This document shows positions 8,250-14,558 of a DNA stretch of 43,169 nucleotides, piece after piece. The stretch's first letter is position 1; every line of letters starts with the position of its first letter. The stretch covers positions 1-43,169 of the IMG/VR virus record IMGVR_UViG_3300034355_001276. The stretch is one strand, 5' to 3'. A program made the position numbers and the translations under genes. The notes beneath the pieces are model-generated. The model saw only the letters and a list, made by a program, of their open reading frames with translations. It was not told the DNA's origin and ran no database searches. Source of the DNA: a virus.

Positions 8250-8280
8250 TTGATTTTGTATCCCCCTGATACAAAATCAA
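8250..8280. promoter_or_regulatory. Perfect 13-bp inverted repeat upstream of the PcfJ-like operon
   Basis: TTGATTTTGTATC (8250-8262), a 5-base CCCCT loop, and the exact complement (8268-8280). It lies about 130 bp upstream of the PcfJ-like start. On the minus strand it could be a terminator-like stem or a dimeric repressor site. The 180 bp between 8120 and 8300 hold no other feature that I can support. Confidence 0.5.
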
Positions 8281-8294
8281 CATCCCTATCCCTA

Positions 8295-8334
8295 TAATCA
8301 AAAAATAACCCTCTAAAATATTTAGAGGGTTTAA
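8295..8334. terminator. Terminator hairpin; right copy of the flanking direct repeat
   Basis: AACCCTCTAAA (8307-8317) pairs with TTTAGAGGGTT (8321-8331). The stretch is nearly identical to 5548-5587, including the TAATCAAAAAATA lead-in, with single-base indels only. It separates the leftward PcfJ operon from the rightward nblA region. Confidence 0.75.
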
Positions 8335-8359
8335 TCCCATGAGTAAACATTAATAAAAA

Positions 8360-8575
8360 ATGAATTCACCAACAAAGGATGGATACGCATCCGCACTAAA
8401 AGAACTCTCCTCACTCCTTGGGGGTCAAATAGCCTATCACTTTCCTGATTATCAGGCAATATTAGAATACGCATTGGCAAATTAAATCCATTATCAGGAG
8501 CAATTGGCAACAGGTAAATCAAAAAAATATTTTGATTCTGTATTAAAGAGATATAAAAATCAAAATATTTTTTGA
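8360..8575 (+). pseudogene. Small helical protein gene interrupted by an in-frame TAA
   Basis: From the ATG at 8360, 41 codons (..GGQIAYHFPDYQAILEYALAN) run to a TAA at 8483. The same frame then continues with equally protein-like sequence (IHYQEQLATGKSKKYFDSV..) to a TGA at 8573. The simplest reading is one gene of about 71 codons broken by a single point mutation. A genuine 41-residue peptide is the alternative. Not recognised. Confidence 0.45.
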
Positions 8576-8581
8576 TATAAT
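8518..8581 (+). promoter_or_regulatory. nblA promoter with twin inverted-repeat operators
   Basis: Two copies of ATCAAAA-(4 to 5 nt)-TTTTGAT (8518-8536 and 8559-8576) have centres about 40 bp apart, roughly four helical turns. The second overlaps a perfect TATAAT -10 box (8576-8581). Binding of a dimeric repressor there would block the promoter. The nblA start follows at 8612. Confidence 0.5.
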
Positions 8582-8611
8582 CTATGTGTTGATATTCTTA
8601 TAACAACGGAA

Positions 8612-8776
8612 ATGGAACCAACACAGCTAACAATGGAGCAAGAATTTAAACTTGCGATAATTAAACGTAATGTCAATATATTGACACTGGAGGAAGCTAG
8701 AGAATATATAATTCAATTAGTACGGCAAGATATGATTAAAGATGATTTGATTAAAAATTGGATGAGGATGAAATGA
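8612..8776 (+). CDS. nblA: NblA, phycobilisome degradation protein
   Basis: 54 residues. The sequence LTMEQEFKLAIIKRNV, then LTLEEAREYIIQLVRQ and MIKDDLIKNW, follows the NblA pattern throughout: an N-terminal LtlEQeFkL, a central eeAqefL and a C-terminal RQmmvkdnlik. It has the family's normal size of 50-65 residues. NblA binds phycobiliproteins and delivers them to Clp protease, bleaching the cell. Freshwater cyanophages carry nblA, probably to free amino acids or adjust light capture during infection. Its stop overlaps the next start (ATGA), so it is coupled to thymidylate kinase. It has its own promoter with operator-like repeats. Confidence 0.93.
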   Translation: MEPTQLTMEQEFKLAIIKRNVNILTLEEAREYIIQLVRQDMIKDDLIKNWMRMK

Positions 8777-9369
8777 GTAAATTGATTGCTTTTGAAGGCA
8801 TTGACCGCAGTGGCAAAACAACCCAAATTAGAAAACTTTGCGACCATTTCACGGCGTTAAAGTTAAAGTTTTACATCACAAGAGAACCCTGTGATTATGA
8901 CGTTCGGTTTGAATTAAAGAATGGGCTTTTGACACCGGAGCAGCAGCTTAAATTAATCCTGAAGGATAGGATTAAACACAATCCCACGATTAGATATTTG
9001 TTAGAAGATTCTGATTTGGTATTGTGCGATCGATACACGGATTCAACTCTTGCTTATCAGGGGTATGGGCACGGGCTTAATTTAGATAATTTAAGGAAGC
9101 TAAATCACGAGGCGACGGGGGGAATTGATCCCGATATGGTGATTTTGTTCGATTGTCCTGTTGAGGTGGCGGTGCGCCGCGATCTCGACAAACCTCTGGA
9201 CAAGGTTGAAAGAGACTTACTTTTTTTAGATCGGGTTCGGTTTGGATATCTTGAATTGGCGAGGGAGAATAACTGGATTGTGATTAACGCAACGCAAACA
9301 ACTACCCGAATAACTCAGGAAATATCTGGCATTCTGATGGGGATTATTCCTGTCCCTGTGATTAGATAA
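8773..9369 (+). CDS. tmk: Thymidylate kinase (dTMP kinase)
   Basis: 198 residues from the ATG at 8773, which overlaps the nblA stop by 4 bp. The P-loop EGIDRSGKTTQ is at residues 8-18, REPCD in the DR[YH]-loop region, and CDRYTDSTLAYQGYG carries the substrate-binding motif. The LID region is short. The enzyme phosphorylates dTMP to dTDP, which raises dTTP supply for phage DNA synthesis. Length and motifs indicate an intact enzyme. A terminator follows at 9379. Linking nblA to a nucleotide-supply gene fits a host-takeover operon. Confidence 0.92.
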   Translation: MSKLIAFEGIDRSGKTTQIRKLCDHFTALKLKFYITREPCDYDVRFELKNGLLTPEQQLKLILKDRIKHNPTIRYLLEDSDLVLCDRYTDSTLAYQGYGHGLNLDNLRKLNHEATGGIDPDMVILFDCPVEVAVRRDLDKPLDKVERDLLFLDRVRFGYLELARENNWIVINATQTTTRITQEISGILMGIIPVPVIR

Positions 9370-9378
9370 ACAGCAAAA

Positions 9379-9410
9379 AACCAGGGGTTTATATTCCCTG
9401 GTTAGTTTTA
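9379..9410 (+). terminator. Terminator after tmk
   Basis: AACCAGGG (9379-9386) pairs with CCCTGGTT (9396-9403), followed by TAGTTTTA. It lies 10 bp after the tmk stop and faces the leftward gene ending at 9429. Confidence 0.8.
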
Positions 9411-9428
9411 AGTTGAATTAGAGGTCTT

Positions 9429-9587
9429 TTAATTCCATTCCTCTAACTCTAATTCTTCCCCTACAAAATCAGGGAATTGGGTATAAAACCTTGTCAAAGC
9501 CTCTAGTTCATTTAGGGCTTCGAGGTAATACCCTTGTCTGTTTGCCTTGTTGGGCGCAGTTTTGACCCGTGTAATGCGATAAATCAT
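9429..9587 (-). CDS. Small hypothetical protein with a strong ribosome-binding site
   Basis: 52 residues (MIYRITRVKTAPNKANRQGY then an acidic tail ending ELELEEW). A textbook CAGGAGGATATT precedes the ATG at 9587, which argues that the frame is real. It is 13 bp downstream of the gene ending at 9601, in the same direction. No family recognised. Confidence 0.65.
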   Translation of the reverse strand: MIYRITRVKTAPNKANRQGYYLEALNELEALTRFYTQFPDFVGEELELEEWN

Positions 9588-9600
9588 AATATCCTCCTGT

Positions 9601-9942
9601 TTAGTTGATAAAAATTTGCTTGTTGATTAGCAAAACGTTTTGAGCCGTCAACACAGGGGATTCATCCTTTTTAAACACAAATGAGTTGTATTTGTAGGGG
9701 TTGTAAGTAACAGCTTGATCACAGTTTTTCACTGTGTCAGTCAATGTTCCTACAACGCAAGCGTGGACGTTTTTACGCTGCTCTCGGATCACCCGTTGCC
9801 GTCCGGCTTCAGAAACTTTGAATGTAGCATTTATTAATTTAACTTCTGTTTCGTGGGCTATTACCCGCCCCTTATTTTCACCTTCAAGGGCGACTACCGA
9901 AAAACATCTCTTATGGAGATTGAAATAGACTTTAACTTTCAT
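9601..9942 (-). CDS. Conserved phage-type hypothetical protein
   Basis: 113 residues. The pattern KVYFNLHKRCFSV, then GRVIAH and KVSEAGRQRVIREQRKNVHA, is one I associate with small conserved proteins of many phages, of unknown function. It is soluble and basic. The leader upstream contains a stem-loop (9980-10007). It probably starts a two-gene leftward unit with the gene at 9429. Confidence 0.7.
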   Translation of the reverse strand: MKVKVYFNLHKRCFSVVALEGENKGRVIAHETEVKLINATFKVSEAGRQRVIREQRKNVHACVVGTLTDTVKNCDQAVTYNPYKYNSFVFKKDESPVLTAQNVLLINKQIFIN

Positions 9943-9979
9943 GGTATACTCCTAATTGACCTAAAATGATTGACTTGAG

Positions 9980-10007
9980 AGCAAGTAGGGCAGCCACCTT
10001 ACTTGCT
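9980..10007. promoter_or_regulatory. Stem-loop between 9942 and 10058
   Basis: AGCAAGTA (9980-9987) and TACTTGCT (10000-10007) form an 8-bp stem that can be extended by GG/CC with one bulge. It lies in the 115-bp gap between two leftward genes, either as the terminator of the integrase unit or as a leader element of the 9601-9942 gene. No U-tract follows, so a processing or leader role is as likely as termination. Confidence 0.45.
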
Positions 10008-10057
10008 TAACTTTTAACCTTCTGCACTTATAACTGTACCCCACTTATCCCAAAAGG

Positions 10058-10255
10058 TCAACCCCCTCCCCCGACTTTTTTGTAAAGAATTATATCGCCA
10101 CGGGTGATCGCCTCCAGAAATTCTGTCCATGCGGGTTCCGCCGACTCCTGCCTCCAATACCGATAACCCATGCCAACAACTAGGGCTTTCAACTTCTCCC
10201 TATCTTCTGGCTTGAGTCTAGCCTTAATCTCTTGTCTGTTTTCGTGGGGTCTCAT
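10058..10255 (-). CDS. Small basic protein downstream of the integrase
   Basis: 65 residues, charged, with a helix pair (QEIKARLKPEDREKLKALVV) and a central Trp/Tyr segment, ending in GGGG. It lies 51 bp downstream of the integrase stop in the same direction. Size and position would suit an excisionase or recombination directionality factor, but there is no diagnostic motif, so this is context only. Confidence 0.5.
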   Translation of the reverse strand: MRPHENRQEIKARLKPEDREKLKALVVGMGYRYWRQESAEPAWTEFLEAITRGDIILYKKVGGGG

Positions 10256-10306
10256 AAAAAAAATATCCTATATAACTATTCCCCAGTTTATAACAGATTA
10301 TGGAAT

Positions 10307-11443
10307 TTATTCGTCATCTGGGAGCAATACTGGTAAAGATGGTCGGTGGATCACGCTCCCAGCATAATTATTGTAAATAGTCTCAATTCTATTCCCTGCG
10401 AGTTCTGCCATTTCAGCAGGGCTTTTCCCTTGTGATAACCCGTGAGAAATTAGAGTATGGCGGCAGTTTCCGGGCTTGCGATATTCCACGCCAACCTTAG
10501 CTAAAACCTGTTTCCAAGCCCGATTCCTGAAGTTGTGGGAATCAATTGGCAATCCAGTCAAGGAGACAAAAACCGGAGCCTCCGGGTCGGGGTCAATCGG
10601 ACGGATTGCTTTGAGAATATTTTGAAGGCGTGAGGGTAGGGGGATTAAGCGATCACGATTAGTTTTAGTCGATTTCCGCTCACCGGATACCGTTAATTTA
10701 CAGGCTATTAGAACCTCTCCACAATCTTCTGAGAAATGTTTCCACTGGAGCCCGTTTGCTTCACCCGGGCGGCAACCTGTACCCAGTAAAAACTCAACGT
10801 AGGGGAGGTAATGGGAATAATATTGATCCGTTGCAAACCCTTCTAAAATCCGTTTTATTTCCTCAATTGAAAATGGCTTCAACCGTCGTTTTGGCGGAAC
10901 CTTGACCGATACTTCAGTCCAGGGATTATTCTCAACTAATTGACGCTTAATCCCCCACTCGTAAACAGCATTTAAGAATACAATTCTTTCCCTAACTGTG
11001 GCGGGTTCGTTGTGTTGTAGCAGCCAATCACGAAAGCCAAAAGCGGATTTTTCAGTCAGGCTATCATTACCAAAATATTGTTTAATCCTGGGCAAGAAAT
11101 GATTGTATTTATAAAGCGTTTCTGATTCAATTTGTTGCTGTTTGAAAATTAAATATTGCTCAATTAGCCCGACAACTGAAACCGTGACGGGTTTCAATTC
11201 TATTTCTGATTGCGGTTTGTATTTAATCAAGGAGCTATCGAAGTTTCCCGTGGCGCAGTCACCCTGAATCTGTAGCGCGAGTCTTTGAGCCACCATCTGA
11301 TTTAGGGGGTTATCCTCCAATCCTAAGCTCAAAAAATATCTTTTGCCCTGGTGACTCCAAACCAGCCGGAGCCACCCCACCCCCGCCGAACTGATGGTAG
11401 TTTTGACCTGTACGCTTCCCTTGGGTGCTTTCTTCTGAGTCAC
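10307..11443 (-). CDS. int: Tyrosine recombinase (phage integrase)
   Basis: 378 residues. A SAM-like N-terminal arm (about residues 85-180) is followed by the catalytic domain. Arg-I is R225 in GTGCRPGEAN, the beta-hairpin Lys is about K260, Arg-II is R328 in GNCRHTLISHG, and the nucleophile is Y360 in YNNYAG. Two usually conserved His positions differ: the first residue of the HxxR box is Gly (G325), and the His before the nucleophile is Asn (N351). Similar substitutions are tolerated in some families. A tRNA-Pro 3' half (11565-11608) lies 122 bp upstream, and three tandem 10-bp repeats (11470-11499) sit just ahead of the start, so gene and attachment site form one integration module. Confidence 0.92.
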   Translation of the reverse strand: MTQKKAPKGSVQVKTTISSAGVGWLRLVWSHQGKRYFLSLGLEDNPLNQMVAQRLALQIQGDCATGNFDSSLIKYKPQSEIELKPVTVSVVGLIEQYLIFKQQQIESETLYKYNHFLPRIKQYFGNDSLTEKSAFGFRDWLLQHNEPATVRERIVFLNAVYEWGIKRQLVENNPWTEVSVKVPPKRRLKPFSIEEIKRILEGFATDQYYSHYLPYVEFLLGTGCRPGEANGLQWKHFSEDCGEVLIACKLTVSGERKSTKTNRDRLIPLPSRLQNILKAIRPIDPDPEAPVFVSLTGLPIDSHNFRNRAWKQVLAKVGVEYRKPGNCRHTLISHGLSQGKSPAEMAELAGNRIETIYNNYAGSVIHRPSLPVLLPDDE

Positions 11444-11469
11444 AATTGATGATCAATAATCAGGCTAAT

Positions 11470-11499
11470 CTTGTCTAATTTTGTCTAATCTTGTCTAAT
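11470..11499. repeat. Three tandem 10-bp repeats upstream of int
   Basis: (C/T)TTGTCTAAT occurs three times in direct succession (11470-11479, 11480-11489, 11490-11499), 27 bp upstream of the integrase start and 65 bp from the tRNA-Pro segment. Direct repeats at this place are typical of integrase arm-type binding sites or of an excisionase site. They could also repress int transcription. Confidence 0.6.
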
Positions 11500-11525
11500 A
11501 GAAGATTATCAACCATCAGACGGGA

Positions 11526-11557
11526 AAAAGCCAGACCCTTTATAGAATCTGGCTTTT
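11526..11557 (-). terminator. Intrinsic terminator after the tRNA-Pro segment
   Basis: AAAAGCCAGA (11526-11535) pairs perfectly with TCTGGCTTTT (11548-11557). Read on the minus strand it ends in a T-run, 8 bp beyond the tRNA 3' end. The element therefore carries the tRNA 3' half plus a terminator, so a tRNA gene rebuilt by integration would remain properly terminated. Confidence 0.7.
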
Positions 11558-11564
11558 GCGTCTA

Positions 11565-11608
11565 TCGGAGCGACAGGATTTGAACCTGCGACCCCTACCA
11601 CCCCAAGG
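11565..11608 (-). other. attP-like site: 3' half of tRNA-Pro (GGG anticodon)
   Basis: Read on the minus strand, 44 bp match the cyanobacterial tRNA-Pro 3' half: an anticodon loop containing TTGGGGT (anticodon GGG), a variable region, the T-arm GGTTCAAATCC and the acceptor end CGCTCCGA. The 5' half of the tRNA is absent. A tRNA 3' fragment beside a tyrosine integrase is the classic phage attachment site. Genes of element type lie on both sides, so this looks like attP in the unintegrated or circular form, or a contig crossing the site, rather than a host tRNA gene. The core identity has not been checked against a host genome. Confidence 0.8.
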
Positions 11609-11685
11609 TATATTCAATGTAGTTAAACCCTTTCACTGTGGAGTTTTTGAGTGTTTAGGAAGTTGAGATCCCAATTGTTGATCAA

Positions 11686-12000
11686 TTAATCCCAATTTTT
11701 CAAGACTTCAGGGCAATCATCCCAACAGTTCCCCCAATCAGGTAACTCTTGATAGGTTTTATCTAGCTTAACCAAGACGGTTTGACCATTATCGGTGTAG
11801 TAGCCATAGCGGTCATTTTTCATATCAAATAAGACTCCGACCTGTTTACTGTTGCCAGTACCTATGACTTCCCAATCAACAACGTCAATACCAAAACCCA
11901 AAGCGTCAAATTCATCAACGCGATTTAATACCAATTCAATAGCTTCGGGTTCAAAATTATCGGTTTGAGATACCAAGTCTTTCAATGTTAGTGCGTTCAT
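11686..12000 (-). CDS. Hypothetical acidic protein
   Basis: 104 residues, acidic, ending in DWGNCWDDCPEVLKNWD. No membrane segment or known motif. It is the last of three small leftward genes (12599 to 11686) with close spacing. Function unknown. Confidence 0.65.
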   Translation of the reverse strand: MNALTLKDLVSQTDNFEPEAIELVLNRVDEFDALGFGIDVVDWEVIGTGNSKQVGVLFDMKNDRYGYYTDNGQTVLVKLDKTYQELPDWGNCWDDCPEVLKNWD

Positions 12001-12027
12001 GTTTTTTGTCCCAATGGTTTTAACTTC

Positions 12028-12321
12028 TTAATCAAAAGCCCCTGATTCCCAATATTGTTTCGCAGCTTCCCACTGTTCGGCGGTTGCCGCGATGTGAACC
12101 TGATGCCCAATATCTGCGAGCTTGCCTTTGTGATGATTGACGAGAACCCCATTCAAAGACACTCCCTCAACTTGTTTTAAGCCTAAGCTATTGATCAGGG
12201 CATCCATAGTTTCTAGGGTTTTTAACCCGAATCCGTGGGGGTCGTAGGATGTTCGGTTTTCTCCGGTACCGTCCGCCTTCCAGTAACGGGCGTGTAAAAG
12301 TTTTTGAGTCATAATAACCAT
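12028..12321 (-). CDS. Hypothetical protein
   Basis: 97 residues from the ATG at 12321, or 94 from a second ATG at 12312. The gene overlaps the end of the upstream gene by 13 bp. Sequence: basic start (MTQKLLHARYWKADG), then a mixed alpha/beta pattern with VHIAATAEQWEAAKQYWESG at the end. Not recognised. Confidence 0.65.
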   Translation of the reverse strand: MVIMTQKLLHARYWKADGTGENRTSYDPHGFGLKTLETMDALINSLGLKQVEGVSLNGVLVNHHKGKLADIGHQVHIAATAEQWEAAKQYWESGAFD

Positions 12322-12599
12322 CCAAACACTGACTTTCTGACTTGTAAGCGATGATTATTCCATTCTGAGGGCAATCCTTTGTAAATGCTTTGATAACGCT
12401 CTAAGGCTATCTCTGCGATTTCATATATCGCAGAAATAATTTTTGGATTGCCTCGCTTGTTTTCGGGGACGGTTTCTAATATCGCGCCCCCTAAAATAAA
12501 TTTATCATCCGAATCATTTAGCAATCCCATTTCCAGAGCTAACCAAGTAGCTTTAGGATTAGGCATAATTTTAATCAAATCAACCAATTTTTTATTCAT
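12309..12599 (-). CDS. Hypothetical protein
   Basis: 96 residues, mostly helical (IISAIYEIAEIALERYQSIY), soluble. First gene of a three-gene leftward unit overlapping the next start. No recognised domain. The 62 bp upstream hold no clear promoter. Confidence 0.65.
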   Translation of the reverse strand: MNKKLVDLIKIMPNPKATWLALEMGLLNDSDDKFILGGAILETVPENKRGNPKIISAIYEIAEIALERYQSIYKGLPSEWNNHRLQVRKSVFGWLL

Positions 12600-12661
12600 T
12601 TTTCCTACCTTTATATCGTTAACTTTTGCGCGGATTTAAGGCATCGCACCCAGCCCATAAA

Positions 12662-13273
12662 TTATCCATTGAAGCGTCTGTTTTGACTCTGTTGATTGCA
12701 ACAGGCGACGATCCCTGCTTTGTCAATCCTCAATAATCTGAGGATTGATTTTTTATCTTTCAGAATTTGTTTAAATTCCGACTGATCGGAATCGCTATAC
12801 CAAGGTTGGCATTCGTTAACCAAGGCAGCCAATTCCCTCAAAACCTTGGTCATATTTTCCCAAGATATTTTTTCGCAAAAATCGCGGTTTTCGATCCAGA
12901 ACTTGGCTGAAACTGCAATGCCTACCGCTTTCTTGATTTTGATTTCGCCACCTCCAGGTTCGCCACCCAGAGAAGAATAATATTCAGCAAAATCACGGCG
13001 GAGTTTATCCGCCCACTGAATTTGCTTTTCCGACCCCACAAGGGGAGGAAAAAACCAGTCAATTTTTTGTGGCATATCCCAAATAGTTAACTGCTTTGGA
13101 GTCTCCACAACCGCCACCGCTTTCAGGGCTTCTAACCGCCCCTCAAGAATAGTCAATTCAAAAGCCCACTTCCGAATTAGGCTTCGGACGCGGGGGAATT
13201 TTGCAATCAAATTATTTAATTGATTGATTCTTTTGGAAATTTCTTTAGCGGTGGAGATTGTGGAGTTTTTCAT
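12662..13273 (-). CDS. Hypothetical protein with EKQIQWA segment
   Basis: 203 residues from the ATG at 13273. The frame is open further upstream, but that part would overlap the divergent regulator at 13341 and lacks a ribosome-binding site. N-terminal helices (EISKRINQLNNLIAKF) are followed by a linker (KQLTIWDMP) and the segment LVGSEKQIQWADKLRRDF. The GSEKQIxWAexlR pattern recurs in uncharacterised plasmid and phage proteins. A C-terminal helical region follows. QLTIWD weakly resembles a clamp-binding motif. No function assigned. Confidence 0.65.
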   Translation of the reverse strand: MKNSTISTAKEISKRINQLNNLIAKFPRVRSLIRKWAFELTILEGRLEALKAVAVVETPKQLTIWDMPQKIDWFFPPLVGSEKQIQWADKLRRDFAEYYSSLGGEPGGGEIKIKKAVGIAVSAKFWIENRDFCEKISWENMTKVLRELAALVNECQPWYSDSDQSEFKQILKDKKSILRLLRIDKAGIVACCNQQSQNRRFNG

Positions 13274-13340
13274 ATTCAGCCCGATTTGGCGGCGACCCTG
13301 TAAATTTGTTATTCTTAAATCATATATAAAATTTAAAAAT

Positions 13341-13496
13341 ATGTCAAGGGGTAAATGGAAAAAAGCCGAGAAACGCCAAAAGGCTATTCTGGTAATGCTT
13401 TCAGAAGTCGAGAGGGAAAGGCTAGAGGCGATCGCATCCTCAAGAAATCTATCCCTCTCGGAATTGGTCAGATATTGGATCAACAATAATGGGTGA
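13341..13496 (+). CDS. Ribbon-helix-helix (CopG/Arc-type) regulator
   Basis: 51 residues. A basic N terminus (MSRGKWKKAEKRQKA) is followed by the beta-strand AILVMLSEVERERLEAIA and the helix SSRNLSLSELVRYWIN, the RHH layout. It is transcribed divergently from the gene starting at 13273 and stops 14 bp before the first, degenerate CRISPR repeat. Such proteins usually repress their own promoter and neighbours. Whether it controls the CRISPR array is unknown. Confidence 0.75.
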   Translation: MSRGKWKKAEKRQKAILVMLSEVERERLEAIASSRNLSLSELVRYWINNNG

Positions 13497-13510
13497 TCAT
13501 CCCATCTTGA

Positions 13511-14543
13511 GTATCAAATTAGTCAAGAAGCAAGACAATTGTTAACTGTTGATCCAATATCGAATAGTATCAAGTCAGTCAAGAACCAATACAATCATTA
13601 ACTTGTATAGTCCGAACTTTGGGGTAATTCGTTTGCTGCGAGGTATCAAGTCAGTCAAGAACCAATACAATCATTAACACAGCCCACGAATTAGCAGAAA
13701 AATTGGGGGGATTGTCGTATCAAGTCAGTCAAGAACCAATACAATCATTAACCTCCAAAACTTCCCCCCTAACCTTCTCAATTTCAGTTTGTATCAAGTC
13801 AGTCAAGAACCAATACAATCATTAACTTTTAGGCTCGGATTCTAATAGCTTGTATTTTCCATTGTATCAAGTCAGTCAAGAACCAATACAATCATTAACT
13901 CTGGGTAGAAGAACGGCAGAAATTAATAGATGAAGGTATCAAGTCAGTCAAGAACCAATACAATCATTAACTTGACTGGAAAGATTATCAAGATTGGGGA
14001 AGTTTGTATCAAGTCAGTCAAGAACCAATACAATCATTAACTCAATATCCCCAATTCAAATTTACCCCTGTTGACCGTATCAAGTCAGTCAAGAACCAAT
14101 ACAATCATTAACTCTAGGCACGTTATCTGATAAGACTACCTGACACAAGTATCAAGTCAGTCAAGAACCAATACAATCATTAACTGGTAGTGCAGCGTTC
14201 AATCCATCAGAAGCGTCTAGTATCAAGTCAGTCAAGAACCAATACAATCATTAACTATAACTTCAGCAGTAACGGGTGAAATATCAATATTGTATCAAGT
14301 CAGTCAAGAACCAATACAATCATTAACCGTTGTTCGGCTTTGTCCAGTTCCATAATTTCGCCGTATCAAGTCAGTCAAGAACCAATACAATCATTAACCT
14401 CACCTATTAACCAGAATAACAGATACTACCTGGCAATGTATCAAGTCAGTCAAGAACCAATACAATCATTAACCAAAATCCGAGTAATAGGATGAAATGA
14501 TCTCGGTGTATCAAGTCAGTCAAGAACCAATACAATCATTAAC
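13511..14543 (-). CRISPR. CRISPR array, 15 repeats and 14 spacers, next to iscB
   Basis: The 36-bp repeat reads on the plus strand GTATCAAGTCAGTCAAG... to ...CAATCATTAAC. Fourteen copies (13567 to 14543) appear identical; the leftmost (13511-13546) has six mismatches. Spacers from left to right are 20, 40, 38, 38, 37, 36, 34, 35, 36, 35, 36, 35, 39 and 34 nt. A degenerate repeat usually marks the leader-distal end, so I infer transcription on the minus strand from the iscB side, where the repeat begins GTTAATGATTG. The last repeat ends 15 bp from the iscB stop. No cas1, cas2 or interference genes are in the window. The 34-40 nt spacers resemble type I/III/V arrays more than the constant 30 nt of type II. 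I found no spacer matching elsewhere in the window by eye. Confidence 0.97.
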
Positions 14544-14558
14544 TGATTTGATAATAAA

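Noticed and set aside
11565-11608. A complete functional tRNA-Pro gene
   Set aside because: Only the anticodon loop to 3' end is present; the D-arm and 5' acceptor strand are missing on both sides.
13274-13486. N-terminal extension of the 12662 gene up to 13486
   Set aside because: The extension overlaps the divergent RHH gene and its promoter region. The ATG at 13273 starts protein-like sequence.
13547-14507. Spacers possibly matching other parts of the window (self-targeting)
   Set aside because: By eye only short chance matches were found, for example a 12-bp CCCCAATTCAAA shared with 25147 and following. No full protospacer was seen. A proper search was not possible.
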